Shown here: positions 40,567 through 48,065 of the stretch, one piece after another
Numbering within the stretch: the first letter of the stretch is position 1
How the letters are laid out: every line of letters begins with the position of its first letter
Assembly: GCA_002951995.1 (NCBI GenBank)
Contig: CP019797.1
Span: forward strand, 265,001 to 329,000
Direction: 5' to 3'
From: Stenotrophomonas acidaminiphila
Lineage (GTDB): Bacteria > Pseudomonadota > Gammaproteobacteria > Xanthomonadales > Xanthomonadaceae
DNA length: 64,000 nucleotides
Notes under the pieces: model-generated
Told to the model about the DNA's origin: nothing
What the model saw: the letters and a program-made list of their open reading frames with translations, nothing else
The model's database searches: none
Made by a program: the position numbers and the translations under genes

Positions 40567-40650
40567 GGCAACGGCAACGGCAACGGCAACGGCAGAAGCG
40601 ACGGCAGAAGCGACGGCAGAAGCGACGGCAGAAGCGACGGCAGAAGCACT
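40567..40650. repeat. microsatellite: (GGCAAC)4 then a 12-mer repeated four times and partly a fifth
   Basis: Four copies of GGCAAC (40567-40590) run into four perfect copies of GGCAGAAGCGAC (40591-40638) and a fifth, partial one. Spacing is direct with no spacers, so it is not a CRISPR array. The same GGCAAC unit, on the other strand, encodes the Asn-Gly run in the adjacent RpiR gene. Confidence 0.85.
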
Positions 40651-40727
40651 CCCCACTGCTTCCTGCGATGCGGCCCACCCGCGAGGGAGTGCGACAGCAA
40701 CAAGGTCGGTTGCCGTCGCCATGCCGG

Positions 40728-41825
40728 TCATGCCTTCAGCATCTCCAGCCCGCGTACCTCGGTGATGCCCAGCCCCGGCGCATCGGTGATGCTGATCTCC
40801 GATTCGTTGAAGATCACCCCGCCATTGACCGGGTTGAACAGGCTCAGCGACGGCCCGTCCAGGTCCACCTTGGTGATCGCCCCCGACTTGGCCACCGCCA
40901 GGTGCACCGCCGCGGCCACGCTGATGCTCGATTCGAGCATGCAGCCGATCATGCACGGGATGCCGTACAGCGAGGCGATGTCGGCGACCTTGATCGCGTT
41001 GGAGATGCCGCCGGTCTTCATCAGCTTGATGTTGATGATGTCGGCCGCGCGCTGCTGGATCAGGTCGAACACCTGGTGCGGGCCGAACACGCTCTCGTCG
41101 GCCATCACCGGGGTGTTGACCCGCTCGGTGACGTACTTCATGCCATCGATGTCGGCCGCCTTGACCGGCTGCTCCAGCAGCTCCAGCACCACGCCGGCGT
41201 TCTCCAGCGCGCTCATGGCATACACCGCCTGCTTGGCGGTCCAGCCCTGGTTGGCGTCCAGCCGCAGCAGGGCACGGCCCTCGACCGCGGCGTGGATCGC
41301 CTTGACCCGCTCGATGTCCAGGCCGATGTCCTTGCCGACCTTGATCTTCAGCGATTCGAAGCCGCGCTCGATCGCCGACAGCGAGTCGGCCACCATCTTG
41401 TCGATGTAATCCACGCTGATGGTGATGTCGGTGGTGATCACCGGGTCGCCGCCGCCGAGCATCTGGTACAGCGGCGCGCCGTGCAGCTGCGCCCACAGGT
41501 CGTAGATGGCGATCTCCACCGCGGCCTTGGCGCTGGTGTTGCGTTCCAGCGAGGACTGCACCAGCCCGCAGATGCGGTTGAGGTTGGCGATGTCCTCGCC
41601 GATCAGGCGCGGCTTGATGAAATTGTTGATGGCTTCGATGATCGAGCCATGGGTGTCGCCGGTGATCACCGCGGTGGCCGGCGCCTCGCCGTAGCCGGTG
41701 TGGCCGGTATCGGTGCGCACCAGCACCACGATGTCCTCGACCGATTCGACGGTGCGCAGCGCGGTCTTGAACGGGGTTTTCAGGGGCACGCGCAGCATGC
41801 CCAGTTCGATATCGGTGATCTTCAT
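40728..41825 (-). CDS. L-Ala-D/L-Glu dipeptide epimerase (YkfB/YcjG type)
   Basis: 365 residues of the enolase superfamily, muconate-lactonizing subgroup. Catalytic residues: Lys160-x-Lys162 in SLKIKVG, metal ligands Asp190 (LRLDANQGW), Glu218 (LLEQP) and Asp243 (MADESV), and Lys267 in NIKLMKTGG. These fall within one residue of those in Bacillus YkfB. It turns L-Ala-D-Glu from murein stem peptides into L-Ala-L-Glu, which ordinary dipeptidases can cut. No signal peptide, so cytoplasmic. Its ATG overlaps the stop of the NlpC/P60 peptidase gene (ATGA), so the two are translationally coupled. Confidence 0.93.
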   Translation of the reverse strand: MKITDIELGMLRVPLKTPFKTALRTVESVEDIVVLVRTDTGHTGYGEAPATAVITGDTHGSIIEAINNFIKPRLIGEDIANLNRICGLVQSSLERNTSAKAAVEIAIYDLWAQLHGAPLYQMLGGGDPVITTDITISVDYIDKMVADSLSAIERGFESLKIKVGKDIGLDIERVKAIHAAVEGRALLRLDANQGWTAKQAVYAMSALENAGVVLELLEQPVKAADIDGMKYVTERVNTPVMADESVFGPHQVFDLIQQRAADIINIKLMKTGGISNAIKVADIASLYGIPCMIGCMLESSISVAAAVHLAVAKSGAITKVDLDGPSLSLFNPVNGGVIFNESEISITDAPGLGITEVRGLEMLKA

Positions 41826-43270
41826 TTGGTGGTATGCGGGCGGATGCGCTGGATGTTGGTGATGCGGTCGACGTAGCTGGCGGTATCGCTGGCCATCATC
41901 GGCTGCAGCGGCGTCACCGAGACGCCATTGAGGTGGGCCTGGACCCGCTTGCCATCGGCACCGAACCAGCTGCCACCGGAGGTATCGTGGATCATCCAGG
42001 CCATGCCGTCGGCATGGCCGATGGTCATCATCACATGCCCGGGGATGTAGACCAGGTCGCCGACCTGCAGCGCGTCCACCGCGGCGTCGCGCCGCGCCTT
42101 GCCGTCCTTCTCGCCGAGTGCGATGCGGTCCAGCGCCGGGCTCACCGCCTGCGCGCTGGTATTGCGCGGCAGCAGCACGCCGAAACTGCGGTAGACCTCG
42201 GAGACGAAGCCGCTGCAGTCGCGGGTGTCGTAGGAGTGGCCCCAGCCGTAGCGCTCGCCCAGGAACTTGAAGGCCTGGGTGAGCAGGTTGCGCGGGGTCA
42301 GCGCCAGGTAGTCGTCGCTGCTGTCCTGCGAACGCGGCAACAGCGCCGGGGCGAAGCCCAGGCGGCCGTCGGCGTCGCGCACCGGCAGCTGGATGACGTG
42401 CGCGGCATGGCCCTGCTGGCCGTTGACCGGTTGCTGTGCGGGCCAGTCGGCCAGCACCGGTACGCGCACGCCCATGTCCAGCTGCAGGCGCGAGACGCGC
42501 GGTTCTTCCGGGGTGTACGTGGTGGTGGCGGTGGCGCCGGTGATCACCCGGTACGGGCCGCTGGCGCCGTAGCCGAACACCTGGGCGGCGTCACCGATGC
42601 CGACGAAGCGCTTCTCCACCCATGCGACATAGCGCTCGCTGGCGACGAACAGCCATTGGCCATCGGCGCTCTCATGCAGCACCGCCACGGCATCGCCGGG
42701 GAACAGCGCCGATTCCTGGAAGCGGTCGATGTCGGTGTCGCCGCTGCTGGAGAACACGCGCAGCCCGGTGGGGAACGCGCGCAGCGCGGCGCGGTGCACG
42801 GCCAGGCCGTACTGCAGCGGGCGGGTTTCGCCGATCCGGTCCAGCGCCAGGTTGTCGCTGATCGCGCGCAGCTGCGCGGCGTCGACCGGCTTCCCCTGCA
42901 CGTCGTACAGCGTGCGGGTCGGCGGGCGTGAAATCGCCTCGATCTGCGCGCGCACGAATTCGCGCGTCAAGTTCGCCGGCAGTGCGCGCAGATCGTGGAT
43001 CGACGCGTCCAGCTGGCGCATGCGCGCGTTCTGCGCCGCGATCCCGGCGCGGTCGAGGATCACCCGGTCCGGATCGGACAGCTGCGCGATCCAGTGCGCG
43101 GCCGACAGGTATTCCTCGCGCAGGCCGATGACGCCGGCATGGTCCTGTGGCGAAGCGGTGGCCGCGCCGAGCGCGAAGGCCGGCGCCGCGCACAGCGGTG
43201 CGGCGAGCAGCAGGGACCAGCACGCCCAGGTGAGGCGCCGGCGGCGGGGATGGACGGGGGTGGCGGTCAT
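41822..43270 (-). CDS. SH3-domain C40 (NlpC/P60) peptidase, YkfC-like
   Basis: 482 residues. A signal peptide (LTWACWSLLLAAPLCAAPAFA) is followed by an NlpC N-terminal region and bacterial SH3 domains (about 150-280, VAVLHESADGQWLFVASERY). The C-terminal NlpC/P60 domain has Cys352 in TRDCSGFVSEVY and His412 in IPGHVMMTIG. Relatives cut the gamma-D-Glu-diaminopimelate bond of murein peptides with a free N-terminal L-Ala, giving the dipeptide used by the epimerase encoded next. It is exported, unlike the epimerase, so L-Ala-D-Glu must then be imported. GGGAG before the ATG at 43270 fixes the start. Confidence 0.9.
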   Translation of the reverse strand: MTATPVHPRRRRLTWACWSLLLAAPLCAAPAFALGAATASPQDHAGVIGLREEYLSAAHWIAQLSDPDRVILDRAGIAAQNARMRQLDASIHDLRALPANLTREFVRAQIEAISRPPTRTLYDVQGKPVDAAQLRAISDNLALDRIGETRPLQYGLAVHRAALRAFPTGLRVFSSSGDTDIDRFQESALFPGDAVAVLHESADGQWLFVASERYVAWVEKRFVGIGDAAQVFGYGASGPYRVITGATATTTYTPEEPRVSRLQLDMGVRVPVLADWPAQQPVNGQQGHAAHVIQLPVRDADGRLGFAPALLPRSQDSSDDYLALTPRNLLTQAFKFLGERYGWGHSYDTRDCSGFVSEVYRSFGVLLPRNTSAQAVSPALDRIALGEKDGKARRDAAVDALQVGDLVYIPGHVMMTIGHADGMAWMIHDTSGGSWFGADGKRVQAHLNGVSVTPLQPMMASDTASYVDRITNIQRIRPHTTK

Positions 43271-43292
43271 GAGGACTCCCTCTGGGTGCATT

Positions 43293-43363
43293 GGAATACT
43301 TATTCCTTTCTTCCTTGAAATCAAGAATAAATTATTGACCCGTTGTCGCACGCGTGTTACACA
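43293..43363. promoter_or_regulatory. divergent promoter with two palindromic operators (P1)
   Basis: Plus strand: -35 TTGACC (43335-43340), 17 bp, extended -10 TGT-TACACA (43355-43363), reading into the transglutaminase gene. Palindrome A is GGAATA-CT-TATTCC (43293-43306). Palindrome B is AATAA-A-TTATT (43326-43336) and overlaps the -35. Their centres are about 32 bp apart, three helical turns. Palindrome A would overlap the -10 region of a minus-strand promoter for the peptidase-epimerase operon (TTGATT-N16-TAAGTA). The same plan is seen at 51842-51916. Confidence 0.65.
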
Positions 43364-43396
43364 ACCGTTATCCCGCGTACCCGTGGAAGTGTTGCC

Positions 43397-44884
43397 GTGG
43401 ATCCAGCGTTGCGCCAAGTCCCAGTCGCTTTCAGGCCTGCCCGGTACCGGCTCGTGGCAGGCCTGCTGCTGTGCCTGGTGTCCGCCATGGCGGGCGCCGT
43501 GGACACACCCGGGCAGCTGGCCGCGCGCGTGGACCGCGGTGATTTTGCCGGTGCGCAGGCGCAGATCGACGCTGCACTGCAGCAGCCGGCACTGGACGCG
43601 AGCCAGCGTGACGCCTACCTGTTCCAGCGCGAGCGCATGCGCCGCATGCGACTGGATTTCAGCCTGGACCGCGAGCACGCGATGGCCGCCGTGCGCCGCA
43701 TCATTCCCGACCTGCGCGAAGACGAGTTCCGTGCCTGGGACGAGGCCGGGCTGATCGAGCACCTGGACATCGATGGCCAGCGCCGCTGGTTCAACCGCGC
43801 ACCGTCCAACCTGTTCCGGGTCAGTGCCGCGGCGGCCGCACGGCGCTCGCCGGCGATCAGGCCGCCGGCACCGGGCCCGTTCGAGGTGGTCACGCCGCAT
43901 CACCTGGAGGTGCTCGAGCGCGCGCAGGCCGATGCCGCCAGCAGCGTCGCGCCGCGGCGGGTACGGGTCACCCAGTCGCTCACGGTCAAGGCCGATGCGG
44001 TACCGGCCGGCGAGACAATCCGCGCCTGGATCCCGTACCCGCGGGCCATTCCCGGGCAGCAGCAGGACATCCGCCTGCTGGGCAGCGTGCCGGACGGGGC
44101 GCAGGTCGCGCCGGAAGCCACGCTGCAGCGCACCGCCTACCTCGAACGCAAGGCCGTGGCCGGCACGCCGACCGCGTTCTCGGTGAGCTATGAGGTCACC
44201 GTGTACGCGCGCCATTTCGCCATCGACCCGGCCAAGGTGCAGCCGACGCCGGACGACCCGGCGCTGGCACCGTACCTGGCCGAGCGTGCGCCGCACATCG
44301 TGTTCACCCCGGCGCTGCGCGAGTTCTCGCGGCGCGTGGTGGGCAGTGAAACCAACCCCTACCGCGTCGCGCGCAGGTTGTTCGACGCGGTCGACCGCAT
44401 TCCCTGGGGGGGCGCGCGCGAGTACTCGACCATCGGCAACATCAGCGACCACGCGCTGCATGCTACCCACGCCGACTGCGGGCAGCAGACACTGTTGTTG
44501 ATGAGCCTGCTGCGCCTGAATGGCATACCCGCGCGCTGGCAGTCGGGCATGGTGTACTCGGACAACACCACCGGTTACAGCAACCTGCACGACTGGGGCG
44601 CGCTGTACCTGGCGCCCTATGGCTGGGTGCCGATGGATGTCACCACCGGCGCGCTCGACAGCCCGGTGCCGGCGGTACGTGATTTCTACTTCGGCGGGCT
44701 GGATGCCTACCGCATCGCGTTCAACGACGACTACGCGCAGGCGCTGGTACCGGCCAAGCAGCACTTCCGCTCCGAAACCGTGGACTCGCAGCGCGGCGAG
44801 GCCGAATGGGCGGGCGGCAATCTCTATTTCGACCAATGGAACTACGACTTCCAGTGGCAGGTCCTGCCACCGCCGGAGGGCTGA
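43397..44884 (+). CDS. exported transglutaminase-like domain protein
   Basis: 495 residues. Signal peptide (LVAGLLLCLVSAMAGA), a helical N-terminal region, a beta-rich middle and a transglutaminase-core domain. The catalytic triad is visible as Cys in HADCGQQTLLL, His in NLHDWGALYL and Asp in VPMDVT. Bacterial proteins of this fold are usually cysteine peptidases or amidases rather than cross-linkers. Given the locus, it may cut a murein peptide bond. The start is GTG 43397 with GGAAG seven bases upstream; a TTG at 43343 overlaps the promoter and is unlikely. It is the first gene of the plus-strand operon. Confidence 0.85.
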   Translation: MDPALRQVPVAFRPARYRLVAGLLLCLVSAMAGAVDTPGQLAARVDRGDFAGAQAQIDAALQQPALDASQRDAYLFQRERMRRMRLDFSLDREHAMAAVRRIIPDLREDEFRAWDEAGLIEHLDIDGQRRWFNRAPSNLFRVSAAAAARRSPAIRPPAPGPFEVVTPHHLEVLERAQADAASSVAPRRVRVTQSLTVKADAVPAGETIRAWIPYPRAIPGQQQDIRLLGSVPDGAQVAPEATLQRTAYLERKAVAGTPTAFSVSYEVTVYARHFAIDPAKVQPTPDDPALAPYLAERAPHIVFTPALREFSRRVVGSETNPYRVARRLFDAVDRIPWGGAREYSTIGNISDHALHATHADCGQQTLLLMSLLRLNGIPARWQSGMVYSDNTTGYSNLHDWGALYLAPYGWVPMDVTTGALDSPVPAVRDFYFGGLDAYRIAFNDDYAQALVPAKQHFRSETVDSQRGEAEWAGGNLYFDQWNYDFQWQVLPPPEG

Positions 44885-44933
44885 AGTTCCGTGACACCGC
44901 TGTAATACACAACACTGCAGGAGAGAGCAGGGG

Positions 44934-47900
44934 ATGAACAGGAAAATGCTGAAAAAGGCGGCGCTCAGCGTCGCGCTGAGTGCGTGCCTCGGGGCGCTCG
45001 CACCGACCGTCATGGCGCAGAGTGCCACCGGCGCCATCGCCGGCCGCGCCAACGCCGGCGACCAGATCACCATCACCAACACCGCCACCGGGCTGACCCG
45101 CACGGTCACCGCCGGTGGCGACGGCAGCTACCGCCTGAGCCAGCTGCCGGTGGGCGACTACAGCCTGACCGTCAAGCGCGACGGCCAGGCCGACAAGGAG
45201 CCGGTCGCGGTCAACGTCTCGCTGGGCGGCACCACCAATGTCAACCTCGGTGGCAGCGACACCGGCCCGGTGACGCTGGACTCGGTGCAGGTGGTCGGTT
45301 CGCGCATCATCAACCGGGTGGACGTGTACTCGACCGAGTCCTCGTTCAACATCAACCGCGAAGAGCTTTCGCGCATGCCGGTGGCCCAGGACCTGTCGTC
45401 GGTCGCCCTGCTTGCTCCGGGCGTGATCGGCGGTAACTCGTCGTTCGGCGGCATCTCCTTCGGTGGTTCGTCGGTTGCGGAGAACTCTGTCTTCATCAAT
45501 GGTCTGAACGTCACAGACTTCTACAGGCGCCAAAGCTTTTCCAGCGCGCCATTTGCCTTCTTCCAGGAATTCCAGGTCAAGACCGGCGGCTACTCGGTGG
45601 AATTCGGTCGCAGCACGGGCGGCGTCATCAATGCGGTGACCCGCTCCGGCAGCAACGAGTTCAAGAGCGGCGTGGAGTTCACGTTTGAGCCAGCCGCGTG
45701 GCGCTCGAAGGCCGATGATCACCAGTTCGACAGGGTTGATGGGGATGGCAAGCCGGCCACGGCCATCTACAAGGCCAGCCACGATACCAGCAGCTTCATG
45801 AAAGCGAATGTCTGGGCGTCCGGGCCGCTGGTAAAGGACAAGCTGTTCTTCTTCGGCATGTACGAGCAGCGCCAGGGAAATTACGGCAACACCAACAATG
45901 CCGGCACCGAGTGGTCGCGCGCCAAGTCCGACAATGGATTCTGGGGTGCCAAACTGGACTGGAACATCACGGACGATCACCGGCTCGAGCTGCTGGCTTT
46001 CTCGGACGAAGCCAGCACCGACAGATCCACCAGTCAATACGACTTCAACACCCGGGTCATCGGCGATTCGATGGGCACGAGCGTAGATGACAGCGGCGGA
46101 AAGAACGGTTCGCTGACCTACATCGGGCAGTTTGGCGAGAACTTCACCGCCAAGGCGATGTATGGCGTCAATCGCAGCCAGGCGCTCAGCGCCTCTCCGG
46201 CCGATGCCCTATGCCCGCAGGTGCTTATCGATGCCAGCTACAACGCCGTTTACACCGCGATGGGCAAGCCGGCTGTCAGCTGCCATCCCAGTGGATCTAC
46301 GTCCGTGGTCAACCACCATGACGAACGCAAGGTGGGGCGTCTGGACTTCGAGTGGGCATTGGGTGACCACCTGCTGCGCTTTGGCCTGGACCGCGAGGAA
46401 ATGACCACCGATCGCACCACGCACTACCCGGGGCCGCCGGGCATGCGCTATTCGGTCTTCGGCACGACGCCGGGTTCCGAGTTGGACAACGGGGCGGTTG
46501 TACCAGGCGGTGTCAATGCAATCGTGATGGGGCGCCGCCGCATCGACGGAGGTGTGTTCGAGACCACTGCCAATGCGTACTACCTGGAGGACGCCTGGAG
46601 CGTCACCCCCAATCTGGTACTGAACCTGGGCGTACGTGTGGATGGTTTCGACAACAAGACCGCGACCGGCGCCAGCTTTATCAAGATGGATAGCCTTGTG
46701 TCGCCTCGCTTCGGCTTCAGCTGGGACATGAAGGGTGACGGCAGCACCAAGCTGTCGGGCAATCTAGGCCGCTACTACTTGCCGGTCACCAATATCATCA
46801 ACTACAACTTCGCCGGTGGTTTGATCGACGAACGAACCTTCTATGCGCTGGACGGCTGGCGTGCGGCTACGAATCCGATTACCGGTTCCGGCTACATGGA
46901 GCCGATCCTGGGTGCGCAGATCGGCCCGGTCGACGACTCGTACAATCTGCCGGTCGACGACCTGCGCCAGAGCGTGAGCCGCGACCTGGACGCGGTCTAT
47001 CAGGACGAAGCGATCCTCGGCTTCCAGCAGATGATCAACCAGGCCTGGTCGTGGGGCGTCAATGCTACCTATCGGCGCATGCCCAACGCGATGGACGACA
47101 TCCGCATTAATGCGCTGTGTGGTGTCCGCCACGGCACCTTGTGGCCCATCGCCAATCCAGGCGACAAGCTGACGTTGTGGGGCACCAAGGACATGGGCTG
47201 TGCCCAGGACGGTTGGGTCACCATTGACACGTCCAAGGAAGGCTACATGGCCGGTGGCAGCGACAAGATCATGGGTTACTTCAAGCCCAAGCGCACCTAT
47301 AAGGCGTTGGAGTTCCAGATCGATCGTGCATGGGATGACAAGTGGGCGTTCAACGCTTCCTATCTGTGGTCGAAGTCAGAAGGCAACCACGAAGGCCCTG
47401 TGAACTCGGATACCAACTATGGCGACACCGGCATGGTCCAGCACTGGGACCATCCGGCCAACAACCAGGATTACGGCCCGCTGTTCAACGATCACCGCCA
47501 TCAGATCAAGTTGCGCGGAAGCTACAAGCTCAATGACATGTGGTCGTTCGGCGGCACGTTCACAGCGCTGTCCGGTGGTCCGATCACTGCGTTGGGTGTT
47601 GCATGGCCGGGTGACAGCACCGGCGCCGCCAGCTTCGTGACGGAGGGGTCGGGTGGTGGTTCGTTCTGGCACTGCGTGAAGAATTGCAGCGGACCTTGGG
47701 ACCAGCGCGAGTTCGAGTACGCGGGACGTGGCTGGGGCGGTCGCATGCCTTGGACCTACAATCTCGGTGCCAACATCACCTGGACCTTGCCGGTCGAGGG
47801 AGTCGACCTGAAGGCGCGACTGTCGGTCTACAACCTGCTCAACGAACAGGAAGTCATCAACCAGCGTGCGCGCTACGAAAAGGGGCCAGGCGTCACCCGT

Positions 47901-47972
47901 GGCCTGTATGGCACCGGCACCCGCTGGCAGTCGCCCCGCTACGCGCAGCTGGTCGTGACCTGGAACTTCTGA
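44934..47972 (+). CDS. TonB-dependent receptor, Oar-like, with carboxypeptidase-regulatory domain
   Basis: 1012 residues. Signal peptide, an N-terminal CarboxypepD-regulatory beta-sandwich (about 30-110, GDGSYRLSQLPVGDYSLTV), a plug domain (VDVYSTESSFNINREEL, then GYSVEFGRSTGGVINAVTRS) and a large barrel ending in the C-terminal Phe of VTWNF. Such receptors import large substrates with TonB energy; murein fragments are the likely cargo here. Codon use changes inside the gene: the barrel (about 45480-47760) is less GC-biased at third positions than the first 550 bp and the neighbours. That suggests exchange of the barrel. A 49-bp gap follows the transglutaminase gene. Confidence 0.93.
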   Translation: MNRKMLKKAALSVALSACLGALAPTVMAQSATGAIAGRANAGDQITITNTATGLTRTVTAGGDGSYRLSQLPVGDYSLTVKRDGQADKEPVAVNVSLGGTTNVNLGGSDTGPVTLDSVQVVGSRIINRVDVYSTESSFNINREELSRMPVAQDLSSVALLAPGVIGGNSSFGGISFGGSSVAENSVFINGLNVTDFYRRQSFSSAPFAFFQEFQVKTGGYSVEFGRSTGGVINAVTRSGSNEFKSGVEFTFEPAAWRSKADDHQFDRVDGDGKPATAIYKASHDTSSFMKANVWASGPLVKDKLFFFGMYEQRQGNYGNTNNAGTEWSRAKSDNGFWGAKLDWNITDDHRLELLAFSDEASTDRSTSQYDFNTRVIGDSMGTSVDDSGGKNGSLTYIGQFGENFTAKAMYGVNRSQALSASPADALCPQVLIDASYNAVYTAMGKPAVSCHPSGSTSVVNHHDERKVGRLDFEWALGDHLLRFGLDREEMTTDRTTHYPGPPGMRYSVFGTTPGSELDNGAVVPGGVNAIVMGRRRIDGGVFETTANAYYLEDAWSVTPNLVLNLGVRVDGFDNKTATGASFIKMDSLVSPRFGFSWDMKGDGSTKLSGNLGRYYLPVTNIINYNFAGGLIDERTFYALDGWRAATNPITGSGYMEPILGAQIGPVDDSYNLPVDDLRQSVSRDLDAVYQDEAILGFQQMINQAWSWGVNATYRRMPNAMDDIRINALCGVRHGTLWPIANPGDKLTLWGTKDMGCAQDGWVTIDTSKEGYMAGGSDKIMGYFKPKRTYKALEFQIDRAWDDKWAFNASYLWSKSEGNHEGPVNSDTNYGDTGMVQHWDHPANNQDYGPLFNDHRHQIKLRGSYKLNDMWSFGGTFTALSGGPITALGVAWPGDSTGAASFVTEGSGGGSFWHCVKNCSGPWDQREFEYAGRGWGGRMPWTYNLGANITWTLPVEGVDLKARLSVYNLLNEQEVINQRARYEKGPGVTRGLYGTGTRWQSPRYAQLVVTWNF

Positions 47973-48020
47973 TCCAGCCACGGCAATGACGATGCAACCG
48001 CGGTACTGAGTTCCTCCTCT

Positions 48021-48054
48021 GGCGGCCCCTGCATGGGGGCCGCCATCTTTTTTT
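48021..48054 (+). terminator. terminator after the first TonB receptor
   Basis: GGCGGCCCC / GGGGCCGCC stem followed by AT and a T8 tract (48047-48054). It lies within the operon, just before the decarboxylase gene, so it probably reduces but does not stop transcription onward. Confidence 0.85.
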
Positions 48055-48065
48055 GGAGCAATGCC

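Larger units (their letters stand above)
39852..40727. repeat. gene-free repeat island of hairpins and tandem repeats
   Basis: About 875 bp without a credible gene. Visible structure: two adjacent hairpins with the same loop AGGGAT (40047-40068 and 40069-40102), a 15-bp perfect palindrome with loop ACGA (40172-40205), a related palindrome with loop TCGT (40350-40371), and a tandem repeat block at 40567-40650. Similar palindromes are scattered in xanthomonad genomes. ORFs running through it are opportunistic. It separates the regulator operon from the peptidase-epimerase operon. Confidence 0.7.

Noticed and set aside
40567..40650. Short regularly repeated units resembling a mini CRISPR array
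   Set aside because: The 12-bp units are directly contiguous with no unique spacers, and no cas genes are present. It is a simple tandem repeat.
39977..40765. Several ORFs of 75-600 residues running through the repeat island
   Set aside because: They arise from palindromes and microsatellites, translate to low-complexity sequence and lack ribosome sites.
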